Below, one piece after another: positions 54,401 through 62,437 of a DNA stretch of 64,000 nt. A program made the translations under genes and the position numbers. Below the pieces are notes generated by a model. The model was not told the origin of the DNA, did not search any database, and saw nothing but the letters and a program-made list of their open reading frames with translations. The number at the start of each line of letters is the position of its first letter. Positions within the stretch are counted from its first letter, which is position 1. The stretch is from Paenibacillus cookii (GTDB lineage: Bacteria; Bacillota; Bacilli; Paenibacillales; Paenibacillaceae), in the NCBI RefSeq assembly GCF_018333375.1, contig NZ_BORW01000006.1, positions 62,001-126,000 on the forward strand, written 5' to 3'.

Positions 54401-55300
54401 ATGCTGACAGGAGTCCAAATCGTATTCCTAGGCGGGGATGCGCGGCAGATCGAGGTGATCCGCAAATGTTCGGAGATGGATGCCACCGTCAGCGTCGTCG
54501 GTTTTGACAATCTGAAGGAAAAACTCCAGGGAGTGACCAGGGATCATCTGACGGCTGAGCTGCTCGCTGCTGCGGATGTGCTGGTCCTTCCTGTCGTGGG
54601 CTGTGATGACAACGGCATCATCCATACGCAGTTCTCGAACGAGTCGCTAAAGCTGCAGGATGAGCATATGGCCGCGCTCCGCAGAGGGTGCAAAGTATAC
54701 ACCGGCATGGCCAAACCTTATCTGCGAAGCTTGTGCGCTCATCACGAGATCAAGTTGATCGAGCTGCTGGACCGGGATGAGGTCGCGATCAGCAATTCCA
54801 TTCCGACATCCGAAGGCGCTCTGGTGATGGCTATTCAGAATACGGATTTTACGATACATGGATCGAACTGCATGGTGCTTGGACTGGGCAGGACCGGGTT
54901 TACGATGGCGAAAAGCCTGCAGGGTCTGGGAGCGAAAGTGAAAGTGGGAGTCCGCAGCGAAAAGGACGTCGCCCGGGCGGAGGTGATGGGCTGGGAGCCT
55001 TTTCTGACAAGGGATTTGGCGGATCACGTGCGCAACATCGACTTGATTTTTAATACGATTCCGACTATGATAGTCACAGCACAAATCCTGTCTAGAATGC
55101 CCCAAAGCGCCGTCATTATTGACCTTGCTTCCGCTCCCGGAGGATGCGATTTCCGGTATGCGGAGAAGCGGGGGATCAAGGCGCTGCTTGCCCCCGGGCT
55201 CCCTGGAATCGTAGCTCCCAAAACGGCTGGTTCGATTATCGCGAACACGTTGGTACAGTTGATTTCGGATGAGTTCAAGACTCGGGGGGATGGACAATGA
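54401..55300 (+). CDS. dpaA: Dipicolinic acid synthetase subunit A
   Basis: DpaA (SpoVFA) is the larger subunit of the enzyme that makes dipicolinic acid from a lysine-pathway intermediate in the mother cell for loading into the spore. The 299-residue product has a Rossmann fold with CMVLGLGRTGFTMAKSL (about residues 150-168) and the family stretch LPVVGCDDNGIIHTQFS. Start ATG 54401 follows AAAGGAGTGA; an in-frame ATG 60 bases earlier is not supported. It overlaps dpaB by four bases. Confidence 0.95.
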   Translation: MLTGVQIVFLGGDARQIEVIRKCSEMDATVSVVGFDNLKEKLQGVTRDHLTAELLAAADVLVLPVVGCDDNGIIHTQFSNESLKLQDEHMAALRRGCKVYTGMAKPYLRSLCAHHEIKLIELLDRDEVAISNSIPTSEGALVMAIQNTDFTIHGSNCMVLGLGRTGFTMAKSLQGLGAKVKVGVRSEKDVARAEVMGWEPFLTRDLADHVRNIDLIFNTIPTMIVTAQILSRMPQSAVIIDLASAPGGCDFRYAEKRGIKALLAPGLPGIVAPKTAGSIIANTLVQLISDEFKTRGDGQ

Positions 55301-55893
55301 ATTGGCAGGGTAAAACGGTAGGTTATGCAGTTACGGGATCACACTGCACGCTTGAGGAAATCATGCCGCAGGTGAAGCGGTTCGTGGAAGCCGGCGCGAA
55401 CGTGGTGCCGATCGCGTCGGGTTCGGTGCAGGTAACGGATACACGTTTCGGAACGGCTCAAAATTGGCTTCAGCAATTAAAAGACATTACGGGCAATGAC
55501 ATCATTACTACGATTGTCGAAGCGGAGCCGCTGGGGCCGTCCAAATTGCTGGATGTGCTGGTCATCGCCCCTTGCACCGGAAACACGACGAGCAAGCTGG
55601 CAAACGCGATGACGGACAGTCCGGTGCTTATGGCCGCCAAGGCCCAGATGAGGAACCAGCGACCGCTTGTGCTCGCGATTTCGACCAATGACGGGCTTGG
55701 ACTGAATGCGTCCAACATCGCCAAGCTTTTAATTACGAAAAACATCTATTTTGTTCCGTTTGGCCAGGATAATCCTTTTCAAAAGCCGAATTCGCTTGTG
55801 GCCCAGATGGATTTGATTCCCGAAGCCTGCTACGCAGCGCTGGAAGGAAAACAGCTTCAGCCCATGATCCTTCAACGGGTGTTCTCGGCCTAA
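55297..55893 (+). CDS. dpaB: Dipicolinic acid synthetase subunit B
   Basis: DpaB (SpoVFB) is the flavoprotein-like partner of DpaA. The 198-residue product has the flavoprotein fold: GKTVGYAVTGSHCTLEEIMP at the N terminus, then LVIAPCTGNTTSKLANAM and LAISTNDGLGLNASNIAKLL. The stop is at 55893. After it the sequence that should be asd is decayed. Co-translation with dpaA is indicated by the ATGA overlap. Confidence 0.95.
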   Translation: MNWQGKTVGYAVTGSHCTLEEIMPQVKRFVEAGANVVPIASGSVQVTDTRFGTAQNWLQQLKDITGNDIITTIVEAEPLGPSKLLDVLVIAPCTGNTTSKLANAMTDSPVLMAAKAQMRNQRPLVLAISTNDGLGLNASNIAKLLITKNIYFVPFGQDNPFQKPNSLVAQMDLIPEACYAALEGKQLQPMILQRVFSA

Positions 55894-55925
55894 ACGGCCG
55901 AACATCCTGTATGGCTTCACCATTT

Positions 55926-56320
55926 TAATTCGAAGGCTGCCGCATGGCGATCCGGGCGCTGAATCAGCAAGGCGGATCCGTCCATGCAACGGCCGCTTGT
56001 GCCCGCATTCCTGTCGTTTGCGGTCACATAAAATCTGTAATTGTCGAACTTGAGAGAGACTATGAACTTGAAGACGCGTAATTTTGGAGGAAGCGCCGGG
56101 AATTTGGCACGCGCAGCCGCCCCGCTTCCTGCCCTTATCCGCCTGCGACCCATGCCGCAGGAAGCCGGACGTTTTTGCAGGGCGTTTGCGCCGTGATCTT
56201 GTCGCGGGCAACAAAACCTCCAATCGATGCAACGATAATTCCGTGAGGGTGCGGCTCTAAACCGTGCTGTCCGAAAGACGAGATTGCTGCAGCCAAACGT
56301 TCCGCGCGTTCTTAGTCGTA
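55926..56320 (+). pseudogene. asd: Decayed remnant of asd (aspartate-semialdehyde dehydrogenase)
   Basis: No intact gene lies here, but three successive frames read as the C-terminal half of Asd. From 55980: HATAACARIPVVCGH and KSVIVELERDYELED. After a frameshift near 56076: VILEEAPG and then KPDVFAGRLRRDL. In the third frame near 56248: GAALNRAV. These correspond in order to the family's CxRxPVxxGH, APG, DVFVGRIRxDL and KGAAxN segments. Stops and shifts break every frame, and the N-terminal half (nucleotide-binding and catalytic-cysteine part) is missing. B. subtilis has intact asd at this place. Confidence 0.8.
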
Positions 56321-56333
56321 TGGAGGAATGGAA

Positions 56334-57551
56334 ATGAGTATTTTAGTACAAAAATTTGGCGGTACGTCGCTGTCGACGCCGCAGGCAAGAGAGCTTGTCA
56401 TTGGCCACGTCAAACGCGAGCTGAATGCTGGATACCAGCTCGTTGTCGTTGTGTCCGCAATGGGACGCCGAGGTGAGCCTTACGCTACGGACACGCTCCT
56501 TGACTGGGTTGCCCAGAATGGCGATGCGCTGCCTGCGCGCGAAAGGGATTTACTGCTGTGCTGCGGTGAAATCATCTCCGCGGCTACGCTTTGCAGCCTG
56601 TTGGAGTCCGAAGGCATTCGCGCAACCGTGCTGACGGGGGCGCAGGCCGGATTCGTCACGGACGATCAATTCGGCAATGCCCGGATCAAGGACGTGCGTC
56701 CGGACCGGGTGATTTCCGAACTGGAGACGCATCAGGTGGTTATCGTGACCGGTTTTCAGGGACAGGCGGAGTCCGGCGACTTTACGACCCTGGGGAGAGG
56801 CGGAAGCGATACTTCGGCTACGGCTCTCGGCGCTGCGCTTCATGCGGAAATCGTTGACATCTATACGGACGTCAACGGCATTTTGACTGCGGACCCGAGA
56901 ATCGTCGAAGACGCCAAACCGCTGCCCGTCGTAAGCTACGCTGAAATTTGCAACATGGCGCAGTACGGCGCCAAAGTGATTCACCCCCGGGCCGTTGAAA
57001 TCGCCATGCAGGCCCATATCCCCGTTCGGGTGCGGTCTACGTTTTCCGAGGATGAAGGGACGCTGGTGACCCAGCCGGAGGGCTTCAAGGACGTTCAGCT
57101 GGGCTTTATGGACCGTTACGTGACCGGGATCGCCTATGTAAGCAACGTGACGCAAATTACGGTCGATTGCGAAGGCGGAGGCCATAATCTTCAGCTTCAG
57201 GTATTTAAAGCGATGGCGGAAAATTCCATCAGCGTGGACTTTATTAATGTTACCCCAACCGGGGCGGTCTATACGGTGTTTGACTTTGATTCGGATCGGG
57301 CGTTGACGGTTCTCCGCGAGCTTGGATTCGAGCCCAAGGCGTTGTCCGGCTGTGCCAAAGTTTCGGTCATCGGCGGGGGAATCAACGGGGTTCCGGGAAT
57401 CATGGCCAAAATCGTCGAATCGTTAAGCGAACAGAACATTCAAATCCTGCAATCGGCCGATTCGAACACGACCATCTGGGTGCTCGTGAAAAAAGAAGAC
57501 ATGGTGCAGGCATTGCGTGCTCTTCATACCAAATTCGAACTTCATAGATAA
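56334..57551 (+). CDS. dapG: Aspartokinase I (DapG)
   Basis: DapG phosphorylates aspartate, opening lysine, DAP and dipicolinate synthesis; the Bacillus homologue is inhibited by meso-DAP. The 405-residue product has the kinase motif VQKFGGTSLSTPQAR, the ATP/substrate block TLGRGGSDTSATAL, and two ACT regulatory domains at the C terminus (about residues 270-405). The start at ATG 56334 is chosen, seven bases after GGAGG; ATG 56328 is only one base away. With asd lost, it directly follows the relic. Confidence 0.96.
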   Translation: MSILVQKFGGTSLSTPQARELVIGHVKRELNAGYQLVVVVSAMGRRGEPYATDTLLDWVAQNGDALPARERDLLLCCGEIISAATLCSLLESEGIRATVLTGAQAGFVTDDQFGNARIKDVRPDRVISELETHQVVIVTGFQGQAESGDFTTLGRGGSDTSATALGAALHAEIVDIYTDVNGILTADPRIVEDAKPLPVVSYAEICNMAQYGAKVIHPRAVEIAMQAHIPVRVRSTFSEDEGTLVTQPEGFKDVQLGFMDRYVTGIAYVSNVTQITVDCEGGGHNLQLQVFKAMAENSISVDFINVTPTGAVYTVFDFDSDRALTVLRELGFEPKALSGCAKVSVIGGGINGVPGIMAKIVESLSEQNIQILQSADSNTTIWVLVKKEDMVQALRALHTKFELHR

Positions 57552-57704
57552 CTTTTACTTAAGAAGCGGCTTAGCGGTTAAGGGAGAAACGTTTTGATCA
57601 ACGGATCTTCCATACCGCAGAGCCGCCTAGCCTGCATATTCATTGGAAATCTCATAAAAAACGGCTTGCAAGAGCGCGTTCCATCGTTTGAGGAGGTTAT
57701 ACAA

Positions 57705-58592
57705 GTGGATTTCGGAAGATTGATAACGGCCATGATCACGCCGTTTGACGAGCAGGGAAACATCAACTGGTCGGAAACGTCAAACATGATTGAATATTTG
57801 ATCGAAGAGCAAAAATCGGATTCCCTCGTCATCTGCGGCACGACGGGCGAGTCCCCGACGTTAAGCGATGAAGAGAAGCTGGAGCTGTTTGCTTTCGCGG
57901 TGGAGCATGCCAAAGGGCGCTGCAAAATCATCGCCGGGACGGGCAGCAACAACACGGAGCATTCCGTCCAGCTGACCCGGAAGGCCGAAAAATTGGGCGT
58001 TGACGCGGCGCTGCTGGTCGTGCCTTATTACAACAAGCCGAACCAGGAAGGGTTGTACCGCCATTTCGAGGCCATCGCTCGCGGCACGAACCTGCCGGTC
58101 ATTCTTTACAATGTGCCGGGACGAACCGTAACGAGCCTTTCGGTCGAGACGACCCTCCGCCTCGCCCGGATTCCTAACGTCGTCGGCACGAAAGAATGCG
58201 CCTCTCTTGAGCAGGTGACGCTCATCGCCTCGGCCGCCCCCGAACATTTCAAGGTTTATTCGGGCGACGATTCCGTGACGCTGCCGGCCATCGCGGTTGG
58301 CGCTTACGGGATTGTGAGCGTGGCCAGCCATTTGATCGGCGCGTCCATGAAGGACATGATTCAAGCGTATTTGAACGGAGAGGCAGCCGAAGCGGCGAAG
58401 CTGCATCAGAAGTTGTTCCCTGTTTTCAAGGGGCTTTTCGAATGCCCGCATCCCGTGCCGAATCCTTCTGCATTGAAATATGCCCTGAATCTGCTCGGCC
58501 GTCCCGTTGGCGGTGTACGTTTGCCGCTCGTCGACCCCAGCGAATCCGAAGCCGCGTTTCTCCGCGATCTTGTAGCTTCTTTGCAGGCTTGA
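57705..58592 (+). CDS. dapA: 4-hydroxy-tetrahydrodipicolinate synthase
   Basis: DapA condenses pyruvate with aspartate semialdehyde, the step after Asd, committing to lysine and dipicolinate. The 295-residue product has the Schiff-base Lys163 (GTKEC), catalytic Tyr135 (ILYNVPGRT) and the pyruvate loop CGTTGESPTL. I use GTG 57705, eight bases after GAGGAGG; the upstream open frame shows no DapA similarity. A perfect terminator follows. Confidence 0.96.
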   Translation: MDFGRLITAMITPFDEQGNINWSETSNMIEYLIEEQKSDSLVICGTTGESPTLSDEEKLELFAFAVEHAKGRCKIIAGTGSNNTEHSVQLTRKAEKLGVDAALLVVPYYNKPNQEGLYRHFEAIARGTNLPVILYNVPGRTVTSLSVETTLRLARIPNVVGTKECASLEQVTLIASAAPEHFKVYSGDDSVTLPAIAVGAYGIVSVASHLIGASMKDMIQAYLNGEAAEAAKLHQKLFPVFKGLFECPHPVPNPSALKYALNLLGRPVGGVRLPLVDPSESEAAFLRDLVASLQA

Positions 58593-58627
58593 TTTTTATC
58601 GACGTCAACATTACGAAAAAAACGATG

Positions 58628-58654
58628 ACAGCGCCCGTTCGGGCGCTGTTTTTT
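58628..58654 (+). terminator. Terminator after dapA
   Basis: ACAGCGCCC (58628-58636), loop GTTC, and GGGCGCTGT (58641-58649) form a perfect nine-pair stem. Six T residues follow. Confidence 0.95.
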
Positions 58655-58709
58655 GTAGCAAATAGAGGCTTTATTTTTGGGGAACGTTAACACTTACGTG
58701 GAGGGTGAC

Positions 58710-58739
58710 TTGTGTTTTGCGTTTTTTATCATGTATAAT
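58710..58739 (+). promoter_or_regulatory. Sigma-A promoter of the RNase J gene
   Basis: TTGTGT (58710-58715) and TATAAT (58734-58739) are 18 bases apart. The leader would be about 83 bases, ending in TAGGAGG before the TTG start. Confidence 0.7.
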
Positions 58740-58828
58740 GAGGTCAAGTGACTGGGTGCGGTATATTTTTGAAATTAAAATACTATAAAATGGTACGACG
58801 TCCAACACCATAGGAGGTTTAGATTCAT

Positions 58829-60508
58829 TTGTCTAAAAAAAATAATAACGATAAATTGACGATATTTGCATTGGGCGGCGTCGGTGAAATCGGGAAAAAC
58901 ATGTATGTCATTCAATACGCGAATGATATCGTTGTTGTTGATGCAGGCTTGAAATTTCCCGAAGAGGACATGCTTGGCATCGATATCGTCATCCCCGATA
59001 TCAGCTACTTGACGGAAAACCGCGACAAAGTGAGAGGCATTTTGCTCACTCACGGACACGAGGATCACATCGGCGGTTTGCCTTACGTCCTCAAACATTT
59101 GAATGTTCCGGTATACGGAACGAAGCTGACGCTCGGACTCGTCGAGAACAAGCTGAAGGAAGCCAATCTGCTCGGCGAAACGAAACGGATTCTGATCCAT
59201 GAGGATTCGGTGGTGCAGCTCGGCTCAACGCTGAAAGCGACGTTCTTCAGAACGAACCACAGCATTCCGGATTCCGTCGGCATTTGCATCGCGACGCCGG
59301 AGGGCAATGTCGTTCATACGGGCGACTTTAAATTCGACCATACGCCGGTAAACGGCCAGTATGCCAACCTGCAGCGGATGGCTGCCATTGGCGAAGAAGG
59401 CGTTCTCGCGCTGCTGTCCGACAGCACCAATGCCGAAAAACCGGGCTTTACGCCATCGGAGAAAAACGTCGGCCTCGTGCTGGAGGACATTTTCCGGAAA
59501 GCGTCCCAACGCGTCGTGATCGCCACGTTTGCATCCAACGTTCACCGGATCCAGCAGGTCGTCAACGCCGCGGAATCGACGGGCCGCAAAATTACGGTGA
59601 TCGGACGAAGCATGGTCAACGTCGTGTCGATCGCCGCCGAGCTCGGCTATCTCCACATGCCGGACGGCATGCTGATCGAACCGGAAGAAGTGAACAAGAT
59701 GGCCGCCGACCGCGTCGTCGTATTGTGCACGGGCAGCCAAGGCGAACCGATGTCGGCGCTGACCCGCATGGCCCGTTCTACCCATCGCAAGGTCGATATT
59801 TTGCCGGGTGATACCGTTATCATCGCTGCAACGCCGGTTCCCGGCAACGAGAAATACGTCGGCCGGACGATCGACGAACTCTTCCGTTTAGGCGCCGAGG
59901 TCATTTACAGCGGCTCGAACTCGGGCGTTCACGTTTCCGGACACGGCAGCCAGGAAGAACTGAAGCTGATGCTGAACCTGATGAAACCGAAATTTTTCCT
60001 TCCGATCCACGGGGAGTACAGAATGCAGCGCAAGCATGCGCTCCTGGCGGAATCGGTGGGAGTCGATCCCGACAACATCTTTATCACCGATATCGGTGAA
60101 GTGGTGGAAATTCAGAACGGCATGGCGCGCAAAGCCGGTAAAGTCACGGCCGGCAACGTGCTCATCGACGGACTGGGCGTCGGCGACGTAGGCAACATCG
60201 TCCTGCGGGACCGCAAGCTGCTTTCCCAGGACGGCATTCTGGTCGTTGTGGTTACGCTCAGCAAACAGGACGGCACGATCATGTCCGGACCGGACATTAT
60301 TTCCAGAGGTTTCGTGTATGTACGTGAATCCGAAGGCTTGCTTGACGAAGCGAACCGGATCGTCTCGAGCACGCTGCAGAAGCTGATGAGCGAGAATGTG
60401 AACGAGTGGGCTTCCCTCAAAACGGGAGTCAAGGATGCGCTGGGACGGTTCCTGTACGAACAGACCCGCCGCAGACCTATGATCTTGCCGATCATTATGG
60501 AAGTGTAA
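58829..60508 (+). CDS. Ribonuclease J (at the rnjB locus)
   Basis: RNase J enzymes are metallo-beta-lactamase/beta-CASP nucleases with endo- and 5'-3' exonuclease activity, central to mRNA turnover. The 559-residue product has the catalytic HGHEDH motif at residues 75-80. Further metal ligands (HTGDFKFD) and the beta-CASP and C-terminal domains are present. B. subtilis keeps RNase J2 (rnjB) at this place after dapA. The intact catalytic motif means this copy may be fully active, so whether it is J1 or J2 cannot be decided from this window. Start TTG is behind TAGGAGG. Confidence 0.93.
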   Translation: MSKKNNNDKLTIFALGGVGEIGKNMYVIQYANDIVVVDAGLKFPEEDMLGIDIVIPDISYLTENRDKVRGILLTHGHEDHIGGLPYVLKHLNVPVYGTKLTLGLVENKLKEANLLGETKRILIHEDSVVQLGSTLKATFFRTNHSIPDSVGICIATPEGNVVHTGDFKFDHTPVNGQYANLQRMAAIGEEGVLALLSDSTNAEKPGFTPSEKNVGLVLEDIFRKASQRVVIATFASNVHRIQQVVNAAESTGRKITVIGRSMVNVVSIAAELGYLHMPDGMLIEPEEVNKMAADRVVVLCTGSQGEPMSALTRMARSTHRKVDILPGDTVIIAATPVPGNEKYVGRTIDELFRLGAEVIYSGSNSGVHVSGHGSQEELKLMLNLMKPKFFLPIHGEYRMQRKHALLAESVGVDPDNIFITDIGEVVEIQNGMARKAGKVTAGNVLIDGLGVGDVGNIVLRDRKLLSQDGILVVVVTLSKQDGTIMSGPDIISRGFVYVRESEGLLDEANRIVSSTLQKLMSENVNEWASLKTGVKDALGRFLYEQTRRRPMILPIIMEV

Positions 60509-60789
60509 TGTTGCAAACATGAAGTGGCAAATGCTTGATATACCAGCACTATCTTTTACCGTGTTCGTCACTTGACCCCATATTGGCCACATTCACTCAT
60601 CTGTTTTCCTCATATGCAGGCTAAGTTATGGACGAGGCTTCTCCTGCATGCCATAGGAAAAACACCGATAATCAAAGCGCAGTTTTCCGATCAACCGGAA
60701 GCTGCGCTTTTTTGCTTCGTCTTTTGAATAACCGGGATTCCACATGGGGAACAATACGGGGGAATTTCCCACGAGGAGGATCAATAACA
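60509..60789 (+). other. Gap between the RNase J gene and the CBS-protein gene
   Basis: The 281-base gap contains the terminator at 60674-60713 and, at its end, the CBS gene's ribosome binding site (AGGAGGA at 60774). I find no convincing promoter or gene in the remaining sequence. Confidence 0.5.
60674..60713 (+). terminator. Terminator after the RNase J gene
   Basis: AAAGCGCAG (60674-60682) pairs perfectly with CTGCGCTTT (60702-60710), with an inner TTCCG/CGGAA stem, and T residues follow. Confidence 0.85.
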
Positions 60790-61218
60790 ATGACTTTAGT
60801 TCGCGAATGTATGACAACGAATGTTCAAACATGCGCTCCGCATGATACGGCAACTGCCGCCGCAAAAATGATGCGCGATATCAATTGCGGATCGCTTCCC
60901 GTATGCGAAGGCAAAAAAATCGTAGGCATGATCACCGACCGCGACATCGTGCTGAAATGCGTGGCCGCAGGCAAAGATCCGGACAGCGTACACTGCCACG
61001 AGTGCATGACGAAAGACGTCGTGACCTGTTCTCCCGATACCGACGCCCATGAATGCGCACGCATGATGGCCGATCATCAAATCCGCCGCATCCCGGTCGT
61101 CGAAAACGGGGAAATCGTCGGCATTTGCGCCATCGGCGATCTGGCTACCATCAACATTCATATCAATGAAGCGGGAGAAGCGCTCAGCGAAATTTCCGAA
61201 CAGCAGCAGCTTCATTAA
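60790..61218 (+). CDS. Cysteine-rich CBS-domain protein
   Basis: The 142-residue product consists of two CBS domains (about residues 8-60 and 73-128), each with the ITDRDIVLK or GIGAI-type ends, a fold that binds adenosine nucleotides and acts as a regulatory sensor. Similar small pairs exist in Bacillus (YhcV type), including the ending GDLATINIHIN with EAGEALSEIS. What stands out is ten cysteines, several in pairs around CHECMTKDVVTC. No membrane segment is present. The start ATG is behind AGGAGGA. A perfect terminator follows. Confidence 0.88.
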   Translation: MTLVRECMTTNVQTCAPHDTATAAAKMMRDINCGSLPVCEGKKIVGMITDRDIVLKCVAAGKDPDSVHCHECMTKDVVTCSPDTDAHECARMMADHQIRRIPVVENGEIVGICAIGDLATINIHINEAGEALSEISEQQQLH

Positions 61219-61230
61219 GGTTCCAGGGAG

Positions 61231-61260
61231 AAAGCACCCGTTCCGGCGGGTGCTTTTTTT
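61231..61260 (+). terminator. Terminator after the CBS gene
   Basis: AAAGCACCCG (61231-61240) and CGGGTGCTTT (61247-61256) form a perfect ten-pair stem with a six-base loop, followed by T residues. Confidence 0.92.
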
Positions 61261-61313
61261 GACGTTTGGCGGAACGGGAGCAGGGTGCCGTTTTATTTTT
61301 CAGGGGCAAAAAG

Positions 61314-61344
61314 GAATAATACCCGGGTTCGGCCCGCCATACTA
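61314..61344 (+). promoter_or_regulatory. Sigma-G (forespore) promoter candidate for tepA
   Basis: GAATA (61314-61318) fits the minus-35 GHATR, and CATACTA (61338-61344) fits the minus-10 CATWMTA exactly. They are 19 bases apart, one or two more than usual. Transcription would begin near 61351. Confidence 0.5.
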
Positions 61345-61389
61345 AACAGAATGAACGCACCTTTGACGTGAAAGGATGGGGAATAAAAC

Positions 61390-62145
61390 ATGGCGAATGA
61401 AACAGGTCATTACCGTATGGAGGAACCGGCCGCGCCGGAGCAGCAGCCGGAAAACCCAACGAAAGCAGCAATTGAGGCCGTGCAGCAGCTTGGCCAGATG
61501 AATGTGCCTACCGCAAACGAATCCAACATATTTTGCTTGACCATCATCGGTCAGATCGAGGGACATATGGTTCTTCCGCCGCAAAATAAAACGACGAAAT
61601 ACGAGCATATCATCCCTACGCTCGTCGCGGCCGAGCAAAACAAAAACATCGACGGGCTCCTCATTATTTTGAATACGGTCGGCGGCGACGTCGAAGCCGG
61701 GCTGGCCATCGCCGAAATGATCGCCTCGCTGACCAAACCGACGGTGACGGTCGTGGTCGGCGGAGGACACAGCATCGGCGTTCCGATCGCCGTATCGTCC
61801 ACGTATTCGATCATCGCCGAAAGCGCGACGATGACGATTCACCCGATCCGCTTGAACGGACTGGTCATCGGCGTCCCGCAAACGTTCGAATACATGGAAA
61901 AAATGCAGGAGCGCGTCGTTCGGTTCGTTACGTCCCATTCGCGGATCACGGAATCGCAATTCAAGGAGCTCATGTTCCGCACCGGCGAGCTGAACCGGGA
62001 CGTCGGGACGCCGGTCGGCGGGATCGATGCGGTGAAATACGGTTTGATGGACGAGGTCGGCGGCATCGGGCAAGCGATCATGAAGCTGAACCAGTTGATC
62101 GACGAACGCAAGCGGGCCGGCGAAACGGAGGGGATCACGCAATGA
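61390..62145 (+). CDS. tepA: ClpP-family protease TepA (YmfB-like)
   Basis: TepA-type proteins are ClpP-family serine proteases; the B. subtilis homologue has been linked to protein translocation and to forespore-expressed degradation of small acid-soluble proteins during outgrowth. The 251-residue product has the ClpP-fold segment [32 protein letters not shown] follows with a serine at the nucleophile position. The N terminus is a hydrophilic extension of about 40 residues. It overlaps ylzJ by four bases. Catalysis is inferred from the conserved serine; I did not confirm His and Asp. Confidence 0.92.
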   Translation: MANETGHYRMEEPAAPEQQPENPTKAAIEAVQQLGQMNVPTANESNIFCLTIIGQIEGHMVLPPQNKTTKYEHIIPTLVAAEQNKNIDGLLIILNTVGGDVEAGLAIAEMIASLTKPTVTVVVGGGHSIGVPIAVSSTYSIIAESATMTIHPIRLNGLVIGVPQTFEYMEKMQERVVRFVTSHSRITESQFKELMFRTGELNRDVGTPVGGIDAVKYGLMDEVGGIGQAIMKLNQLIDERKRAGETEGITQ

Positions 62146-62360
62146 CGCTCCATACCGTCATGCCGCTGGAAGCCGTTTGGGAAAAGCAAGGGGAAGAAAC
62201 GACGACGACGGAAGTGCGGTTTAAAGGGATTTTGATGGAAGTGAAGCCCCTGGATCATAACCAGGTGCAAATCGTCCGTTTGTTGGACGGGCCGCTGGAT
62301 TCCTATTTGAATCCGTCATATTCCCCCGGACAGATTATCCGTTATGTCCCGGCAACATAA
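62142..62360 (+). CDS. ylzJ: YlzJ-like small protein
   Basis: The 72-residue product lies exactly where ylzJ does in Bacillus, between tepA and spoIIIE, and overlaps tepA by ATGA. It has the family features [33 protein letters not shown] and a C-terminal [16 protein letters not shown]. No membrane segment is seen. Its function is unknown; co-expression with tepA suggests a forespore or outgrowth role. Confidence 0.9.
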   Translation: MTLHTVMPLEAVWEKQGEETTTTEVRFKGILMEVKPLDHNQVQIVRLLDGPLDSYLNPSYSPGQIIRYVPAT

Positions 62361-62406
62361 AGCGAAATTTGCGAAAAACAGAACATAGGTGCCCACCGGG
62401 ATTATA

Positions 62407-62415
62407 TGGTATAAT
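62407..62415 (+). promoter_or_regulatory. Extended minus-10 promoter of spoIIIE
   Basis: TGGTATAAT (62407-62415) is a perfect extended minus-10, with only a weak minus-35 (AGGTGC) at 17 bases. Transcription would start near 62422, giving a very short leader to the TTG at 62438. Confidence 0.65.
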
Positions 62416-62437
62416 GGGGTTCCGGGGGTGACATTTC

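Noticed and set aside
55917..56153. Minus-strand open frame of 78 codons after dpaB
   Set aside because: It is explained as antisense of the asd relic; the plus strand carries the recognisable Asd segments.
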